From: Piper betle
Lineage: Eukaryota > Streptophyta > Magnoliopsida > Piperales > Piperaceae
NCBI GenBank assembly: GCA_033002965.1
Contig: JAURVB010013607.1
Coordinates: forward strand, 98,881 to 162,880
Length of the DNA: 64,000 nucleotides
Reading direction: 5' to 3'
The position numbers and the translations under genes were made by a program. Below are positions 1 to 11,271 of this stretch, one piece after another. Numbering within the stretch: position 1 is the stretch's first letter; every line of letters begins with the position of its first letter. The notes beneath the pieces are model-generated. The model saw only the letters and a list, made by a program, of their open reading frames with translations. It was not told the DNA's origin and searched no databases.

Positions 1-22
1 AACGAAATATCTGCCTCAATAC

Positions 23-159
23 CGACCGTGTTTCTCCAAAATTCGCATGAGAAACCCATTAGATGGCACGTCAAGGTAATCCCCCCGGTACTCCCGGTGG
101 AGGGAAGCCTTCCTCCGAACCTTCATCCCCATGAACGGCTCCTGGTTGTCCTCCGCCAT
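23..159 (-). CDS. First exon of a myosin-I-tail (TH1)-like protein, partial
   Basis: A start codon at 159 (minus) opens a frame beginning MAEDNQEPFMGMKVRRKA and reaching a conserved-looking stretch with YRGDYLDVPSN and LMRILEKHG. The frame stops soon after, but a GT splice donor lies at 26 or 22, so the exon ends at about 23-27 and the rest lies beyond the left edge. From memory this start resembles small plant proteins carrying a myosin TH1-like, lipid-binding tail domain, where the next exon continues with a KQVLFADKV-type sequence; that is recall, not a search. A longer upstream frame from 348 is arginine- and glycine-rich low complexity and is more likely 5' UTR. The upstream side is occupied by a hAT element. 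Confidence 0.5.
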
Positions 160-349
160 TTCCCCGGGAAACGTCGAGCGTAGCCTCGGCGTCGTCGCCG
201 CGCGTCGCCGCCGCCGCCGCCGTCCTCCGCGGCAGGGTCTTGGATCTGCACCCTCTTCATCGCCGTTCTCGCCGGACCTCCGCCGCCAGCAGATCGGAGG
301 AGGGCGTGCTCGGCGAGTGCTGACGTTGGTTGGAGAAGAAAGTATCAAC

Positions 350-2148
350 TAGCGGTGGGCATCGGTCGGACGGACGTCGGACAAGTTATGTCCGCGTTTG
401 TCCGAAATTTTATCGGACAAAATTTGTTCGACCGAGTTAATATCCGACTTGTCCGTCGGGCCCGAGCAATGTCCGTGGACGGTCCAAAATCAAAACTTAA
501 AATTTTAAACCCTAACCAAGAAACACTGTTCATATGGCGCGCCGCCGCCGCCGCCGCCTCTGCAGCAGCATCCTGCCGCCGCCCTCGCCGCCGCCTCTTG
601 CCGCCGCCCTCACCCACCCTCCCCTTGCCTCCGCCGAACCGCCACCGTCGCCACTGCACGCCTCTCCGCTCCGCTTGCCTCCAGCCGGACCGCCTCCGCT
701 CCGCCTGCACGCCTCATCTGCCTCCGCCGCCTGCCTCCGCTCCCAGCTTGCACCGCCTGCCTCCGCCGGACCGCCACCATCTGCTCGTGTCTCCGCCACC
801 CTCTGCGCGCCGTGTGAAGATCCACCGCCGCCTCTTGCCGCCGCCCTCCCCCGCCCAGCTTGCACCGCTCCAACCTCCGCCGCCTGCCTCCGCCGGACCG
901 CCACCCTAAACATCCGCCGCTGCCTGCCTCGTCTGCCCACCTCCGTCGCCGGACTGCCATCCGCACGCCGGACTCCGTCGAACCGCCGCCCGTTGCCGCC
1001 GTGTATATATCACTTAATTTATCCTAAATTTAGTTTATTTTATATCTAGGATTAATTCTTATTATTTTATAAGGTTAGATTATTTATACTTGGATGATAA
1101 TGTAAAAAAAATTTATTCTAACAAAATTGTGCAGTGATTGAGCTATAAAAATTTGTACAATTGTTTGGTGATGGAAGTTTACATCTTGGAAAGAATAGGT
1201 ACTGTCAAAGTGTCAATTAATTATATTTGTTGATTCCACTTTTATAAATAGAATTGATTTATACTAGTTATAACATTTTATATTTATAATTTGATATTTT
1301 TTCACAGATGGATCCTGCAAGTTCATTACTAAATATAAATGAACAAAGTGGAGATGGAAAAGATAACAAAAATTCAATTGCTAAAGAAGGAGAATCTCTA
1401 GATGGTGCATTATCAAAAAAAGAAAATGGCATCCGATGTATGGGCCTATTTTGATAACAAATTTCAAAGATTATTTTCTGTTGAGGGATACAAAGATTGA
1501 AGGATGGTGAAATTTTTGTTGAGATTAATTTATAAAATCTAGCCTGTTCTTTTTTATACCAAACTTTAGCTTGTTTAAAGTCGTAGTTTTCGAATCTGCT
1601 TTTTCTTCGAAATATTTCGTTACTTGAGACGTTGGTGCTTATTAAAGAATGAAACTAGTGCACCTGATTAACTGTTCACTTACATTTGCATGAGAACATA
1701 TGTTTTCTTGCAAAACAAACATCATATACTATTGGCGATATAATTGAAATTTTGAATGTTTCATCATTGGCTTTACTTGCCATCTTTTTATGTTATTTCA
1801 CACAGGAGATTGTTGGGTCTTAACTCTCAAAGTATTTATGGCTTATAATAAGAGTGACTTTTATCCTATGTATGTCATTTTTTGTTATTTAAGATATTAA
1901 ATATCAATTTTATGTATGAACTTAATTAATTTACTGTATATTACATTTTAAAATTTTTATAAACTATAATATTAGCCTTACAAATGTTGAAAATATTATA
2001 TTATTGATGTAAAATATCGAGTCATTCGGTCGGACAAAGAAATGTCCATGTTTGGTTTGTTTTAATTCGGTCGAATTCGGTCGGTCAAATTCGGTCGGAC
2101 ATACTTCGGACTTCGGACGGTCGGACCAATTCGGACGCCGCACCCATA
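350..2148. mobile_element. Decayed hAT-type DNA transposon
   Basis: The two ends carry related inverted sequences: the left end starts TAGCGGTGGGCATCGG and then runs through repeated CGGAC/GTCCG motifs, and the right end mirrors this with GGTCGGACC and finishes CGCACCCATA. The TA..GGTG terminal form matches other plant hAT elements in this window. The interior holds a CCG-rich low-complexity block (about 535-1000) and an AT-rich block with remains of a transposase start. No convincing 8-bp target duplication is visible, so the copy is probably old or its ends are eroded. It sits directly against the 5' side of the minus-strand gene at 23-159. Confidence 0.6.
1308..1499 (+). pseudogene. hAT transposase N-terminal fragment, frameshifted
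   Basis: After an acceptor-like ttttttcacag, an ATG at 1308 starts MDPASSLLNINEQSGDGKD, the kind of short acidic start seen in plant hAT transposases. At about 1425 the frame shifts by one and continues as MASDVWAYFDNKF, which resembles the BED zinc-finger entry (SDVWxYF) of hAT transposases. It then stops at TGA (1497-1499). No RNase H-like catalytic core or hAT dimerisation domain is seen, so this copy cannot encode an active transposase. Confidence 0.55.
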
Positions 2149-2361
2149 TATATGGTGGGCCGTTGAGAATGGGCTCGGGCTTCTCCGTTCGTGGGCTTTA
2201 TTGGCCCATTTGTCACAGGGTAGCTCGCCGAGCAAGTGGCCCATTAGAGGAAAGTGATTATGGCCATTGTAATAATCTTGGGTAGAAATCATAATTACGT
2301 CGAGAAAAACGTTGGATTATGGTCTAGGAGGCAGTCTTATGAACGTGGGCAGATTACTACG
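2149..2361. promoter_or_regulatory. Site II-type TGGGCC/GGCCCA cluster
   Basis: TGGGCC occurs at 2156-2161 and GGCCCA at 2203-2208 and 2238-2243, in a short unique stretch between the hAT element and the tandem array. Such clusters are common in promoters of plant housekeeping genes. They may be the original promoter of the minus-strand gene at 23-159, now about 1.8 kb away because of the hAT insertion. This is inferred from motif content and position only. Confidence 0.35.
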
Positions 2362-2653
2362 ATTCATTTTTAGATGAACAATGGCATCTGATCTTATTGT
2401 TTTTTTTGTGTGTTGTATTGCGTTTGTTAGATCGGTCTTGTTCTTGATGGTGGTAATGTAAATTATGTAAGGGTGAAGATGGTGGACTCGGAAATCAGGA
2501 GATGTGGAAGCTTATTTATGGACCATAAACAAAACCTAACACCGCCTAATATATAATATAGCTTTATAAAGAAGATGCACCCAAAGTCTTTTTATTTGCT
2601 TTCGAATATTGACCGTAAGGCTTTCTAGCTCATTACATTCTATGAGGCAGATC
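2362..2653. repeat. Diverged outlying copy of the 307-bp repeat
   Basis: This stretch shares the order of landmarks of the array that follows: TTCATTTTTAGATGA, GGCATCTGATCTTATTG, GAGATGTGGAAGCTTATTTA and TTTATAAAGAAGATG. It carries many substitutions and indels. It looks like the ancestral single copy from which, or beside which, the array arose. Confidence 0.7.
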
Positions 2654-4188
2654 AATACACTTCATTTTTAGATGACTAATGGCATCTGATCTTATTGTTT
2701 TTGTTGTTATTCTTGTATTGTATCTTTTGCATCTGATCTTGTTCTTGATGGCGGTGATGTAATTTTTGCAATGGTGAAGGTGCCGGACTTCAGAGATGGG
2801 GAGATGTGGAAGCTTATTTATGGGCCATACAAAAAAAACCAGCACCACCTAATAATAATATATATGTGACTTTATAAAGAAGATGATCCAGGCTCCAAAG
2901 CCTTTTATGTTCTTTCTAAAGAGTAAAAAAGCTTGGAACCAGTAAATCAAAAAGATAAAACAATACACTTCATTTTTAGATGACTAATGGCATCTGATCT
3001 TATTGTTTTTGTTGTTATTCTTGTATTGTATCTTTTGCATCTGATCTTGTTCTTGATGGCGGTGATGTAATTTTTGCAATGGTGAAGGTGCCGGACTTCA
3101 GAGATGGGGAGATGTGGAAGCTTATTTATGGGCCATACAAAAAACCAGCACCACCTAATAATAATATATATGTGACTTTATAAAGAAGATGATCCAGGCT
3201 CCAAAGCCTTTTTATGTTCTTTCTAAAGAGTAAAAGCTTGGAACCAGTAAATCAAAAAAGATAAAACAATACACTTCATTTTTAGATGACTAATGGCATC
3301 TGATCTTATTGTTTTTGTTGTTATTCTTGTATTGTATCTTTTGCATCTGATCTTGTTCTTGATGGCGGTGATGTAATTTTTGCAATGGTGAAGGTGCCGG
3401 ACTTCAGAGATGGGGAGATGTGGAAGCTTATTTATGGGCCATACAAAAAAACCAGCACCACCTAATAATAATATATATGTGACTTTATAAAGAAGATGAT
3501 CCAGGCTCCAAAGCCTTTTTATGTTCTTTCTAAAGAGTAAAAGCTTGGAACCAGTAAATCCAAAAAGATGAAAACAATACACTTCATTTTTAGATGACTA
3601 ATGGCATCTGATCTTATTGTTTTTGTTGTTATTCTTGTATTGTATCTTTTGCATCTGATCTTGTTCTTGATGGCGGTGATGTAATTTTTGCAATGGTGAA
3701 GGTGCCGGACTTCAGAGATGGGGAGATGTGGAAGCTTATTTATGGGCCATACAAAAAAACCAGCACCACCTAATAATAATATATATGTGACTTTATAAAG
3801 AAGATGATCCAGGCTCCAAAGCCTTTTTATGTTCTTTCTAAAGAGTAAAAAGCTTGGAACCAGTAAATCAAAAAAGATAAAACAATACACTTCATTTTTA
3901 GATGACTAATGGCATCTGATCTTATTGTTTTTGTTGTTATTCTTGTATTGTATCTTTTGCATCTGATCTTGTTCTTGATGGCGGTGATGTAATTTTTGCA
4001 ATGGTGAAGGTGCCGGACTTCAGAGATGGGGAGATGTGGAAGCTTATTTATGGGCCATACAAAAAAACCAGCACCACCTAATAATAATATATATGTGACT
4101 TTATAAAGAAGATGATCCAGGCTCCAAAGCCTTTTTATGTTCTTTCTAAAGAGTAAAAAGCTTGGAACCAGTAAATCAAAAAAGATAA
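2654..4188. repeat. Five-copy tandem array, unit about 307 bp
   Basis: The landmark TTCATTTTTAGATGACTAA starts at 2661, 2969, 3275, 3583 and 3891, so spacing is 306-308 bp. The copies are almost identical, differing mainly in A-run lengths, which indicates recent expansion. Each unit contains a short plus-strand frame starting MVKVPDFRDGEMWKLIYG and ending within about 26 codons, plus minus-strand frames that read across unit borders; no family was recognised, so these are not called genes. Each unit also has a TTTATAAAG box. The array ends 12 bp before the 3' end of the tRNA-Gly gene and lies upstream of the twin-CX9C gene. Confidence 0.9.
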
Positions 4189-4200
4189 AAAGACCTGTCT

Positions 4201-4271
4201 GCGTTTGCCGGGAGTCGAACCCGGGTCTATTGCTTGGAAGGCAATTATCCTAACCGTTGGACTACAAACGC
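4201..4271 (-). tRNA. tRNA-Gly (anticodon UCC)
   Basis: The 71-nt minus-strand sequence folds as a tRNA. The acceptor stem GCGTTTG pairs perfectly with CAAACGC. The anticodon stem-loop ATTGC-CTTCCAA-GCAAT gives anticodon TCC (plus positions 4236-4238), which reads GGA. The T arm contains the internal B box GGTTCGACTCC (plus 4211-4221). No intron is present and CCA is not encoded, as usual in nuclear genes. A T-run downstream on the minus strand (plus 4186-4190) can serve as the RNA polymerase III terminator; it falls at the edge of the 307-bp array. Confidence 0.95.
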
Positions 4272-4339
4272 TTTTGTCTTATTAATTAAAATTAAATAAT
4301 TAAATGACCATAGTAAAATAGAACGATGTTGGGGTGGGG

Positions 4340-6206
4340 ATGGCGGAGTCAGGGCCACGTCCGGTTTGCGCCGTGGAGGCGCTCGCTCTGCTGAATTGTG
4401 CGACCGAAGCGGGAGTTCGATCGCGACAAGTGCTTGCAGTTCCTGGATGCCCTTCGGGAATGTGTTCTAGGCAAGGTATAAATCACTATATTAGTTAACC
4501 ATTGGAAAAAAATAAAGTGAAATTGATGTTGGTGGCTGATCCTATATGTGTTCTTTTTCTGTTTCTGCTACTCCACCGTTTGTGATTATCATTCAACATG
4601 GGCAGCATAGCATGTATAGATTAGTAGTTGCAAGTTGGAGCAGGGTGGGTTTGATCGGTGGGGGGTTAGTAAATTATTGTGTTTTTTGACATGGATAAAA
4701 AGTGAAGAATGTCGGTTGAAAAGATTTCATTCTAAGAAGTGAGTTATTGTGTGTGTTAAACTACCCTATTCTTTTACCCTTTTTGTACCGTGTTTAGTCT
4801 TGCAATTCGGGTGTTAAAATGGTGTTAGAAAAATAGTGATTCGAGGTGGATAATGTGGATGGGACTCAGTAAGAAAAAAAAGTGAAGAATGGAGGTGAAA
4901 GGCCTCTATAAGTTTTGCTAATTAGTGACTCATTGCCTGCATTAGACCAATCTATTTTATTACCTTCTTGTACCATGTTTAGCATTGCAATTAAGATGTT
5001 GAATTGGTACGCTTGGAGGGCGTAGGAAAATAATGATTTCAAGGTGGATAAAGCTGATGGGATTGGATGAGAAAAAAATAGTGACGAACTTAGGTGAAAA
5101 AGGCCCAAATAGTTTTTGCGAAGAAGGGAATTGTCATTGGTGTTAATCACTCTGATCGCTGTGTCTTTGTCGTGTTTATAATTGCAATTTGGATATTAGA
5201 TTGCATGCTGGGCGGGGGTTCAAAATAATGATTTCAAAGTGAAAAGAAGGACGAAAAGTGGGTTGGAAAATGTGAATAATAACCGTAATATTCCATTTAT
5301 TTTGGCTAAGTAGTGTTTATAGAGTTGAAACTGGTTAGCTAACTACATTGAGGTTTCATGGTTTGAGGTTGCTGATGGTACTATTTCAGAAAACATGCTA
5401 TGAATTCGGAGGTGGCTCATGAGTTTATCTGCTTATTTTGATGCTTCTTTTATTATTTGAGTTGCACTTGATACTTCCGATTTGAGTTAGTGGTGGATCT
5501 TGCTGTAAGTTTTGCGGCCTTCTTATTGTGAAATTGGGGCTAAATTCTGGTTCCTAATGATATGACATCAACAACCGTGTTGTTTAGTATTCTGAAATAA
5601 TATTGGGATTCCTCTCATTCAAATTCAAAGGAGAGGAACAGAATAAGTTGGCTCTAATAATTGGATTCGTATTTGCACTTAAATAATAGCAAAGCTAATG
5701 CTTCTATGATATAACTTTTGTAAGAGAAGGAACACTAAACTTACTCAACTCTTATATCAAATTTCTTCCATCAGGAAGCTCACCAATTACTTAAGTGTTT
5801 GTAATATCATGGTGAAAGATTACAATGTTTTTCTATGGCTCACATTCATTATGGAAGATTGGGCTAGATTAAATTAAAAGTAAATTGGCTGCAAATTTCA
5901 GGTGCTATTTTATGCTTTTCCAAGAGTGCTATTACATAATTTACATTACGTCATTAACTCTTTTGTTGGTTGGCCAAATATATTAAAATAGAAACATGAT
6001 CATCGTTCTATAGGTATACCTCTTGATGAAGTAGAAAATAGTTCTTGGATTGTCGTGATGTAGCTTCAGTATATTGTCCATTTCATATTTTTATTTCATA
6101 TATGCATGTTAATTTTTTTCATATGTCTACTGTGCAGAAAGTAAAGAAGTTCTCTTCAGAAGAAAAAGATTCTTCAATGGATTCTAATAACAAGGTGAAG
6201 GTATGA
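4340..6206 (+). CDS. Twin-CX9C (CHCH) mitochondrial small protein, frameshifted
   Basis: Two exons are read: 4340-4475 and 6138-6206, with donor AAG|gtataa and acceptor tgtgcag|AAA. The first frame starts MAESGPRPVCAVEALALLNC, the first CX9C pair. One base later in frame comes FDRDKCLQFLDALREC, the second CX9C pair, then VLGK, and exon 2 gives KVKKFSSEEKDSS and ends at TGA 6206, about 67 residues in all. Twin-CX9C proteins are imported into the mitochondrial intermembrane space and oxidised by the MIA pathway; many act in respiratory-complex assembly. From memory it resembles a small plant Cox19-like CHCH family. The frames are joined only if one G is removed from the GGG at 4411-4413, so this is either a sequence error or a disabled gene. 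Its start is 68 bp from the divergent tRNA gene. Confidence 0.7.
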
Positions 6207-7316
6207 ATTAAATAATTTTGCTGCAACGTTGGAACTACAGAGACTAGAAAATGGTGCAGTTGCTTCTGACACAATTCTTTATGTCATAAATGTTTCAAGC
6301 AATTTGAATAAGATTATAAGAAAATTGTATGAGCGATAGTAGTTTGTAATAATTTTTCTAACCACAGAGATTGATTGCCGTGGAAATAATTCTTCCTTCT
6401 TTGAAGCTGCGTTTAATTATTATATCCCCTTAAGATTATAAAATTTGTAGCTACCGTAAGGTTGAGTACATTATTTCTCCCATCGTGCTTGTCAAAGTGT
6501 CTAGTCGATCATTTTTGTTAATCAATAGCCGTTGTGCTGAGAAAACTTTCCCGATGATGACTGTCATATTCTGCTTGTTCTTAAATCTTTCTTCTTTCAA
6601 TAATCTTGCATGCAGAAATCATGGTAAAATATATCTGCATTGGCTGACATAAAATTGACTGTTGTTTCGATTTTTTCATTTCGTTTAGCTTTATTTCATG
6701 ACCATCCGGGAATGGCAATCTGATATGGATATGGAACTTCTTGCTGCTTTTCCTAATTTTTTTATGTTCAGTTTCCAAGTATCAGAAACCTTGTCTGTTA
6801 TAAACATCAAAACCTACTGATTATCAAAACTCAAAGATTCCAAGAAAGCCCTCTTCTCTGACTGTCAAAAAGCAGCTTCAACTTGAGTATTGGATGGACA
6901 AAATCAATACTTTGATAAGCAGCTTCAATTTGATTTCTTTCTCCTGTAAACCCGAAATTTGCAAATAAGTTTTGACGATCGCCACTTATTCGCTATACTT
7001 TTATAACTAAAACCAAACATTATACGAAGTAAACCAAATTAATGCACAGGAAGAGGGGTAACCAATTATAGAACTGCTTCCTTCCAATGAATGCCATAGT
7101 ATTGACACAGTCAAGACAAAATTTATCTCGCTTTTCTTTCTGTCACTCCCAATTTAGATCGTACATTGCTGTAACAGAAAATGAAGAACAAGAAAAACAC
7201 TTAATGAAAAATGAAAAAATCTTTGTATGTGTAAAACTAGTCTTGAAGTAAACTGTTATATCTCTATCCAGTTTGCACAGGTAAAAGAGGTAAAACAAAC
7301 TAAACTGCTGTAAGGA
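6207..7316. other. Spacer between convergent genes
   Basis: AT-rich sequence between the twin-CX9C gene and the 3' end of the pseudokinase gene. Part of it must be 3' UTR of both. No conserved reading frame, repeat or RNA gene was recognised. Confidence 0.5.
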
Positions 7317-9533
7317 CTAAATCAGTTCGGAATCAGAAGCGTGCCCGGAGGATTTTCGCCTGCTTGTACTGTGTAGCACGGGCTGGAGCTGGCCTTGAGT
7401 GTTCTCCCTCGAGCTTCTAATTGTTGTCAACTGAGGCGGTCTAAAGGCTTTTGTTTTGCTTCCTACAAGGTTAACAATGGTAGTACTTCATGCACTAATT
7501 TTCAGGGAAGATGCTGGTGATGTGAAGAGGGTTACCAGTAAATGGTCCATGGACAGACCTTGCTTGGCCTACACAGTATCAACGTAAGAACTAGATGCAA
7601 TGGAAATATTATATGTTTACCTGAGTTTTTGGTGGCTTTTCCATCTACAGTTCTTCTAGCAGGAGTGTTTCCATTTTGTTGAGTGAATCGTGTCAATGGT
7701 GATCTCGATCGAGGTGTAGAAAATGCATCATACCCTACAAGACTCTGATCATCTCCATGTTGTGAAGCTCCATCACTCCCTGATTCTGAACTCTTTTCCT
7801 TCATCTTGACTGTGGTTTTCTCTTTTCTACCACTCTGTAAGCAAACATCTGAAAAGGTATCTGCACAAAAGGGGACACTTGAGTACTCGTCCATGAAGGT
7901 AATTTCCTGGATATGCTCGTCTCAAGATCACAGAATTCTACTGGTGGGAGTGGTGGATCAGGCTGGCTGTGGTCAGGATTCATGACAAGGAAACGTTTAG
8001 TGTATCTTAGAATTCGGGAAATAGAAGCAAAAGTTGGTCGGTGCGAAGGGTCCATTTGCCAGCATTTCTTGGTTAAGGTGGCGAGGTATTTGGGAGTGTG
8101 ATAGGGGAACAGGGGACGTTCCCCTACTCTAATGTTCCTGCTTACTTTCTCTCCTTGCATATGACCATCTTCAAATGCAACTTTACCAGTTAGAAGCTCA
8201 AAACAAATCATCCCAAAGCTGTATACATCCGCTTTCTCTGTGTACTTGCTATTAGTATAGGTTTCTGCCTGCTCTTGTTCTACAAGAACCTCCGGAGCAT
8301 ACCAAATGGAGGGGCCTGCAGGTGCCTGGTTTGACGATGTTCTAGCAGCAGAATGATTAAGCAAGGACAGTCCGAAGCCTGTGATTTTTGCCTGCAGATA
8401 GCCATCTGTGGACGAAGGCTTGTTCTTCACGAGCACATTGGAAGAATTCAATTCCCCGTGATAGATACTCCGAGAGTGAAGGTACTCCATTCCTCTTGCA
8501 ATTTGGAGCATGATATCAACTGCAACAGGCAAAGAAAATGGAATGCGCCTCTTTGGGCCGCAAACTTCTTTGGTGAAGCTGCTGAGATCTTTATTCATCA
8601 ACTCCATGAGCAGGAAGCATTCTTTCTTCTCTTCATCAGAGAAACAACAGAAAACATTCATCACATTTGGGTGGGACATGGAAGATAGAAGCGATATGTC
8701 TTGGGCAAGCGGGTCTATGTCACCAAAGAAATGTCTTACAGCAAAGCTTTCTCCCATCCACTCTATTTCTTTGTACTGGTTCCCATTTCCCAGCCTTCTC
8801 TTCATCTTGTAACCAACAGAGCCAACCAAAAGAGAGCTTGGGTAAAACTTCCCTTTGGATGGCTCTAGTAGCCCTTCAAGATTCTTGGAGAGCAACTCTG
8901 CAATTTTCTGCTCTTGTTTGGAGGGAGGAGAAGAAGATGACACGGAACTCTTTTCACCAATCATCCCCAAAAGCAGCCATCGGTCTTCTCTCCATGCACT
9001 CTCTATCTTGTTGCACAAATCCTTAGAAACCAAATATTTCTTGCCGAATTTTCTCTGGAAAAGTTTGGGGTCCATCCATTCCTTCTCATATTTCTTCATT
9101 GACATGATCCTCTTCTTCCTCATCTCTTCCTCGTCACAGCTGCAGATTTCGTCGGCGACCTCGATGGATTCCATCACGACAGCAACACACCAAAGCAAGT
9201 TGTGAATGTGGAGCTCCACACAGTCATTGTTCTTGGCAAGAGAAATGGCGTGTGCCCACCAGTCTTTAGTCTCCAAGCATCGGCGAATGTAGCTCTCGCC
9301 ATCTTTGAAAACCAGGTAGAGTGTCCTCAAAGGTTGCTCAATCTCCTTCCATTTTGTGGACCTTTCCCCAAACTTCAGATTCTCGGATATCTCTTCTGCA
9401 ACACCATCAAAAGCCAGGTTGAACACGTCAAATATCAAACAGCACTGCCGCTGGTTGATCCGAATCTGATCCTTGAATGTCATCAAAGCCCGTATGCTCC
9501 CAAGAGCCTCCCCAACTGTCGGAATTGTTCCAT
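7317..9533 (-). CDS. MLKL: Plant MLKL-type protein: N-terminal helical domain plus pseudokinase
   Basis: Two exons: 9533-7621 and 7462-7317, with a 158-bp intron (CAG|gtaaac ... ttgtag|GAAG). The start MEQFRQLG at 9533 matches the family start I remember. The N-terminal third is the helical (DUF1221/HeLo-like) domain with RINQRQCCLIFD, CLETKDWWAHAIS and KYEKEWMDPKLFQ. The kinase-like domain follows: RLGNGNQYKE loop, FAVRHFFGD (Arg where kinases have the ATP-binding Lys), IYHGELNSSNVLV (HGE instead of HRD), KITGFGLSL (GFG instead of DFG), IWYAPEVL and KADVYSFGM. It is therefore a pseudokinase. The tail is Ser-rich and basic, ending SGHASDSELI. Plant MLKLs are described as immune proteins acting at membranes and on cytoskeleton. 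Two one-base deficits break the frame: a four-C run at 9510-9513 (five needed) and a four-T run at 7816-7819 (five needed). With both restored the coding length is 2061 nt, exactly 686 residues. Confidence 0.88.
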
Positions 9534-11271
9534 TCCCGGCTCCAAGAAACAGAAGCGGCGCCAAAGTCTATAACCAAATAAACAGTACCGGAAATACAAG
9601 TTACAAAAAAAAAAACACACAAGGTACCCTATACTTGTTCTTATAAATTCAACCGATCTATTCTATATATGTCATTTACCAAGAAGGTGTACTCACACCA
9701 GGCTGGCCAGGCGTTGAATTTCTTAAAACTGTTGCAGAACCCACATTGTCTGAGCTCCTAATTGTGATCGACGTAAAACGCAGAATCCGATCGAAGATGT
9801 AGGAATCGATGCGTGACAATGAAGATGGGGACGAGGGAATTGAGGCAGATGGAGGCTAGTATATGCCTCACAAATGTGCGCTTGCTGTGAAGATGGAATT
9901 GAAGGTTGGGAAACGGCAGTTTTGGTTTTATTTGCATGGAAGCGTTGAAGAGGACGTGGGAGAAGAACAAACTGCATAGATATGACGTGTGGGGGATGTG
10001 GGCTTCACGATTGGTCGATGTCCAAGAACGTGGGAGAGTCACCTGGTGGAGTTTGTTTGAATTGGTCAATCGCCGGCGTTGATAATTTTATACATTGGAA
10101 TGGGAATAGCCTGGCCCTGCTCTTTATTTGACGAAAACGGTTCATTGACTCTTAGAACCCCATTCAGGACCGTTCTTTGAGTGAGCCGAGTGGAGTTTCG
10201 TTTTCGTTTATCTGTTTTTTTTTAATATATAATGTAAGGAGTTTTTTAATAAGAAAGAGGAGGAGGATTATTTTTAATATTACTAAGTGGTGGGAAAATT
10301 AAAATTAATTACCAAAAAGAAAATTTATTATAACAACAAAGCTTGCATTGGTTGGTTTTATAATAATAAAAAAACACAACTCAAAATTATTTAAAAATAA
10401 AATAAAAAATAAAAATATTACTTTTTAATTTAAAGAGCTATTTTTGGCAGACCAGATGGTTAGATATGATTACTTATCTAAATAGAGGGGTGATTGGATC
10501 TGGCCACTTTTTACCGAAGGATAACCCGATTCGGCTACCCTCATTTAAAAGGTGGCTAGACTTGTGGCGTGTTGCCTAGTCGCCCTAGATAAAATTTTAT
10601 GTTATTTGAGTTAATTTTTTTAATTTTTTGTTTAAAACATGGTGTCTTAGACCATTAGTATTTTTGTTTGGTTATTAGATTTGATTTTTTAACCGCCTTA
10701 TAATATTGTATAATATTTTCCTTGATAAAAAACTAATTTAAACTTTAATTAAAATTTTAAATAATAATTTTATTTGTTCATGAAACTATTCTTACGTATG
10801 TACGCAGACACATTATTATCGCATATTTTACTTACTTTTTTTATATTTTATATTAATAAATGGATAAAATATTAGGCTCGTTCACTCTTGATTAGAGCTG
10901 AGATAGAGTACGAGAGTCGGTCGCGAACAAGCACGGCCATGGACATGGCAGCGTCTTCGGCCGTCCAGCAAAATTTAGCCCAGAATGTCGATCAGAAAAG
11001 CGACGATCATCCAGGATTCCAATAATTTTTGGCGTTGGAATCAATATGGGTCTGCTTTTAATCTCCTTCTGATTCATTCGAATTTCTGTGTGTTGAAGTC
11101 AATAGTGTCATGGATTAAGCCATTATTTATTTGTTTATTTTTTTTAAAAAGAATCTGATTCTGGGTGTTGAAGTAGTTAGAATTCTAGCATATTGATGCT
11201 TCTTCCGGATGCAGGAGATGCTCTCCATTAATTGAGATTGAGATGCATGCGCGAAGAAAGGTGATGTGAGG
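9534..11271. promoter_or_regulatory. Shared spacer between two divergent genes
   Basis: This 1.7-kb stretch separates the pseudokinase (minus) from the transporter (plus) and must hold both promoters and 5' UTRs. A possible 5' UTR acceptor for the minus gene is TTATAG at about 9575. The middle (about 10200-10870) is strongly AT-rich. No reading frame in it resembles a protein family. Confidence 0.5.

Noticed and set aside
355..1049. Long Pro/Arg-rich frames on both strands
   Set aside because: Composition effect of the CCG-rich block inside the hAT element; no domain and frames open on both strands at once.
2633..3890. Minus-strand frames of 71-123 residues across the tandem array
   Set aside because: They repeat with the 307-bp unit, cross unit borders, and resemble no family; they follow from the repeat sequence having few stops on that strand.
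2654..4188. CRISPR-like or regulatory RNA array
   Set aside because: Units are 307 bp and nearly identical without short repeat/variable spacer structure; this is eukaryotic tandem duplication.
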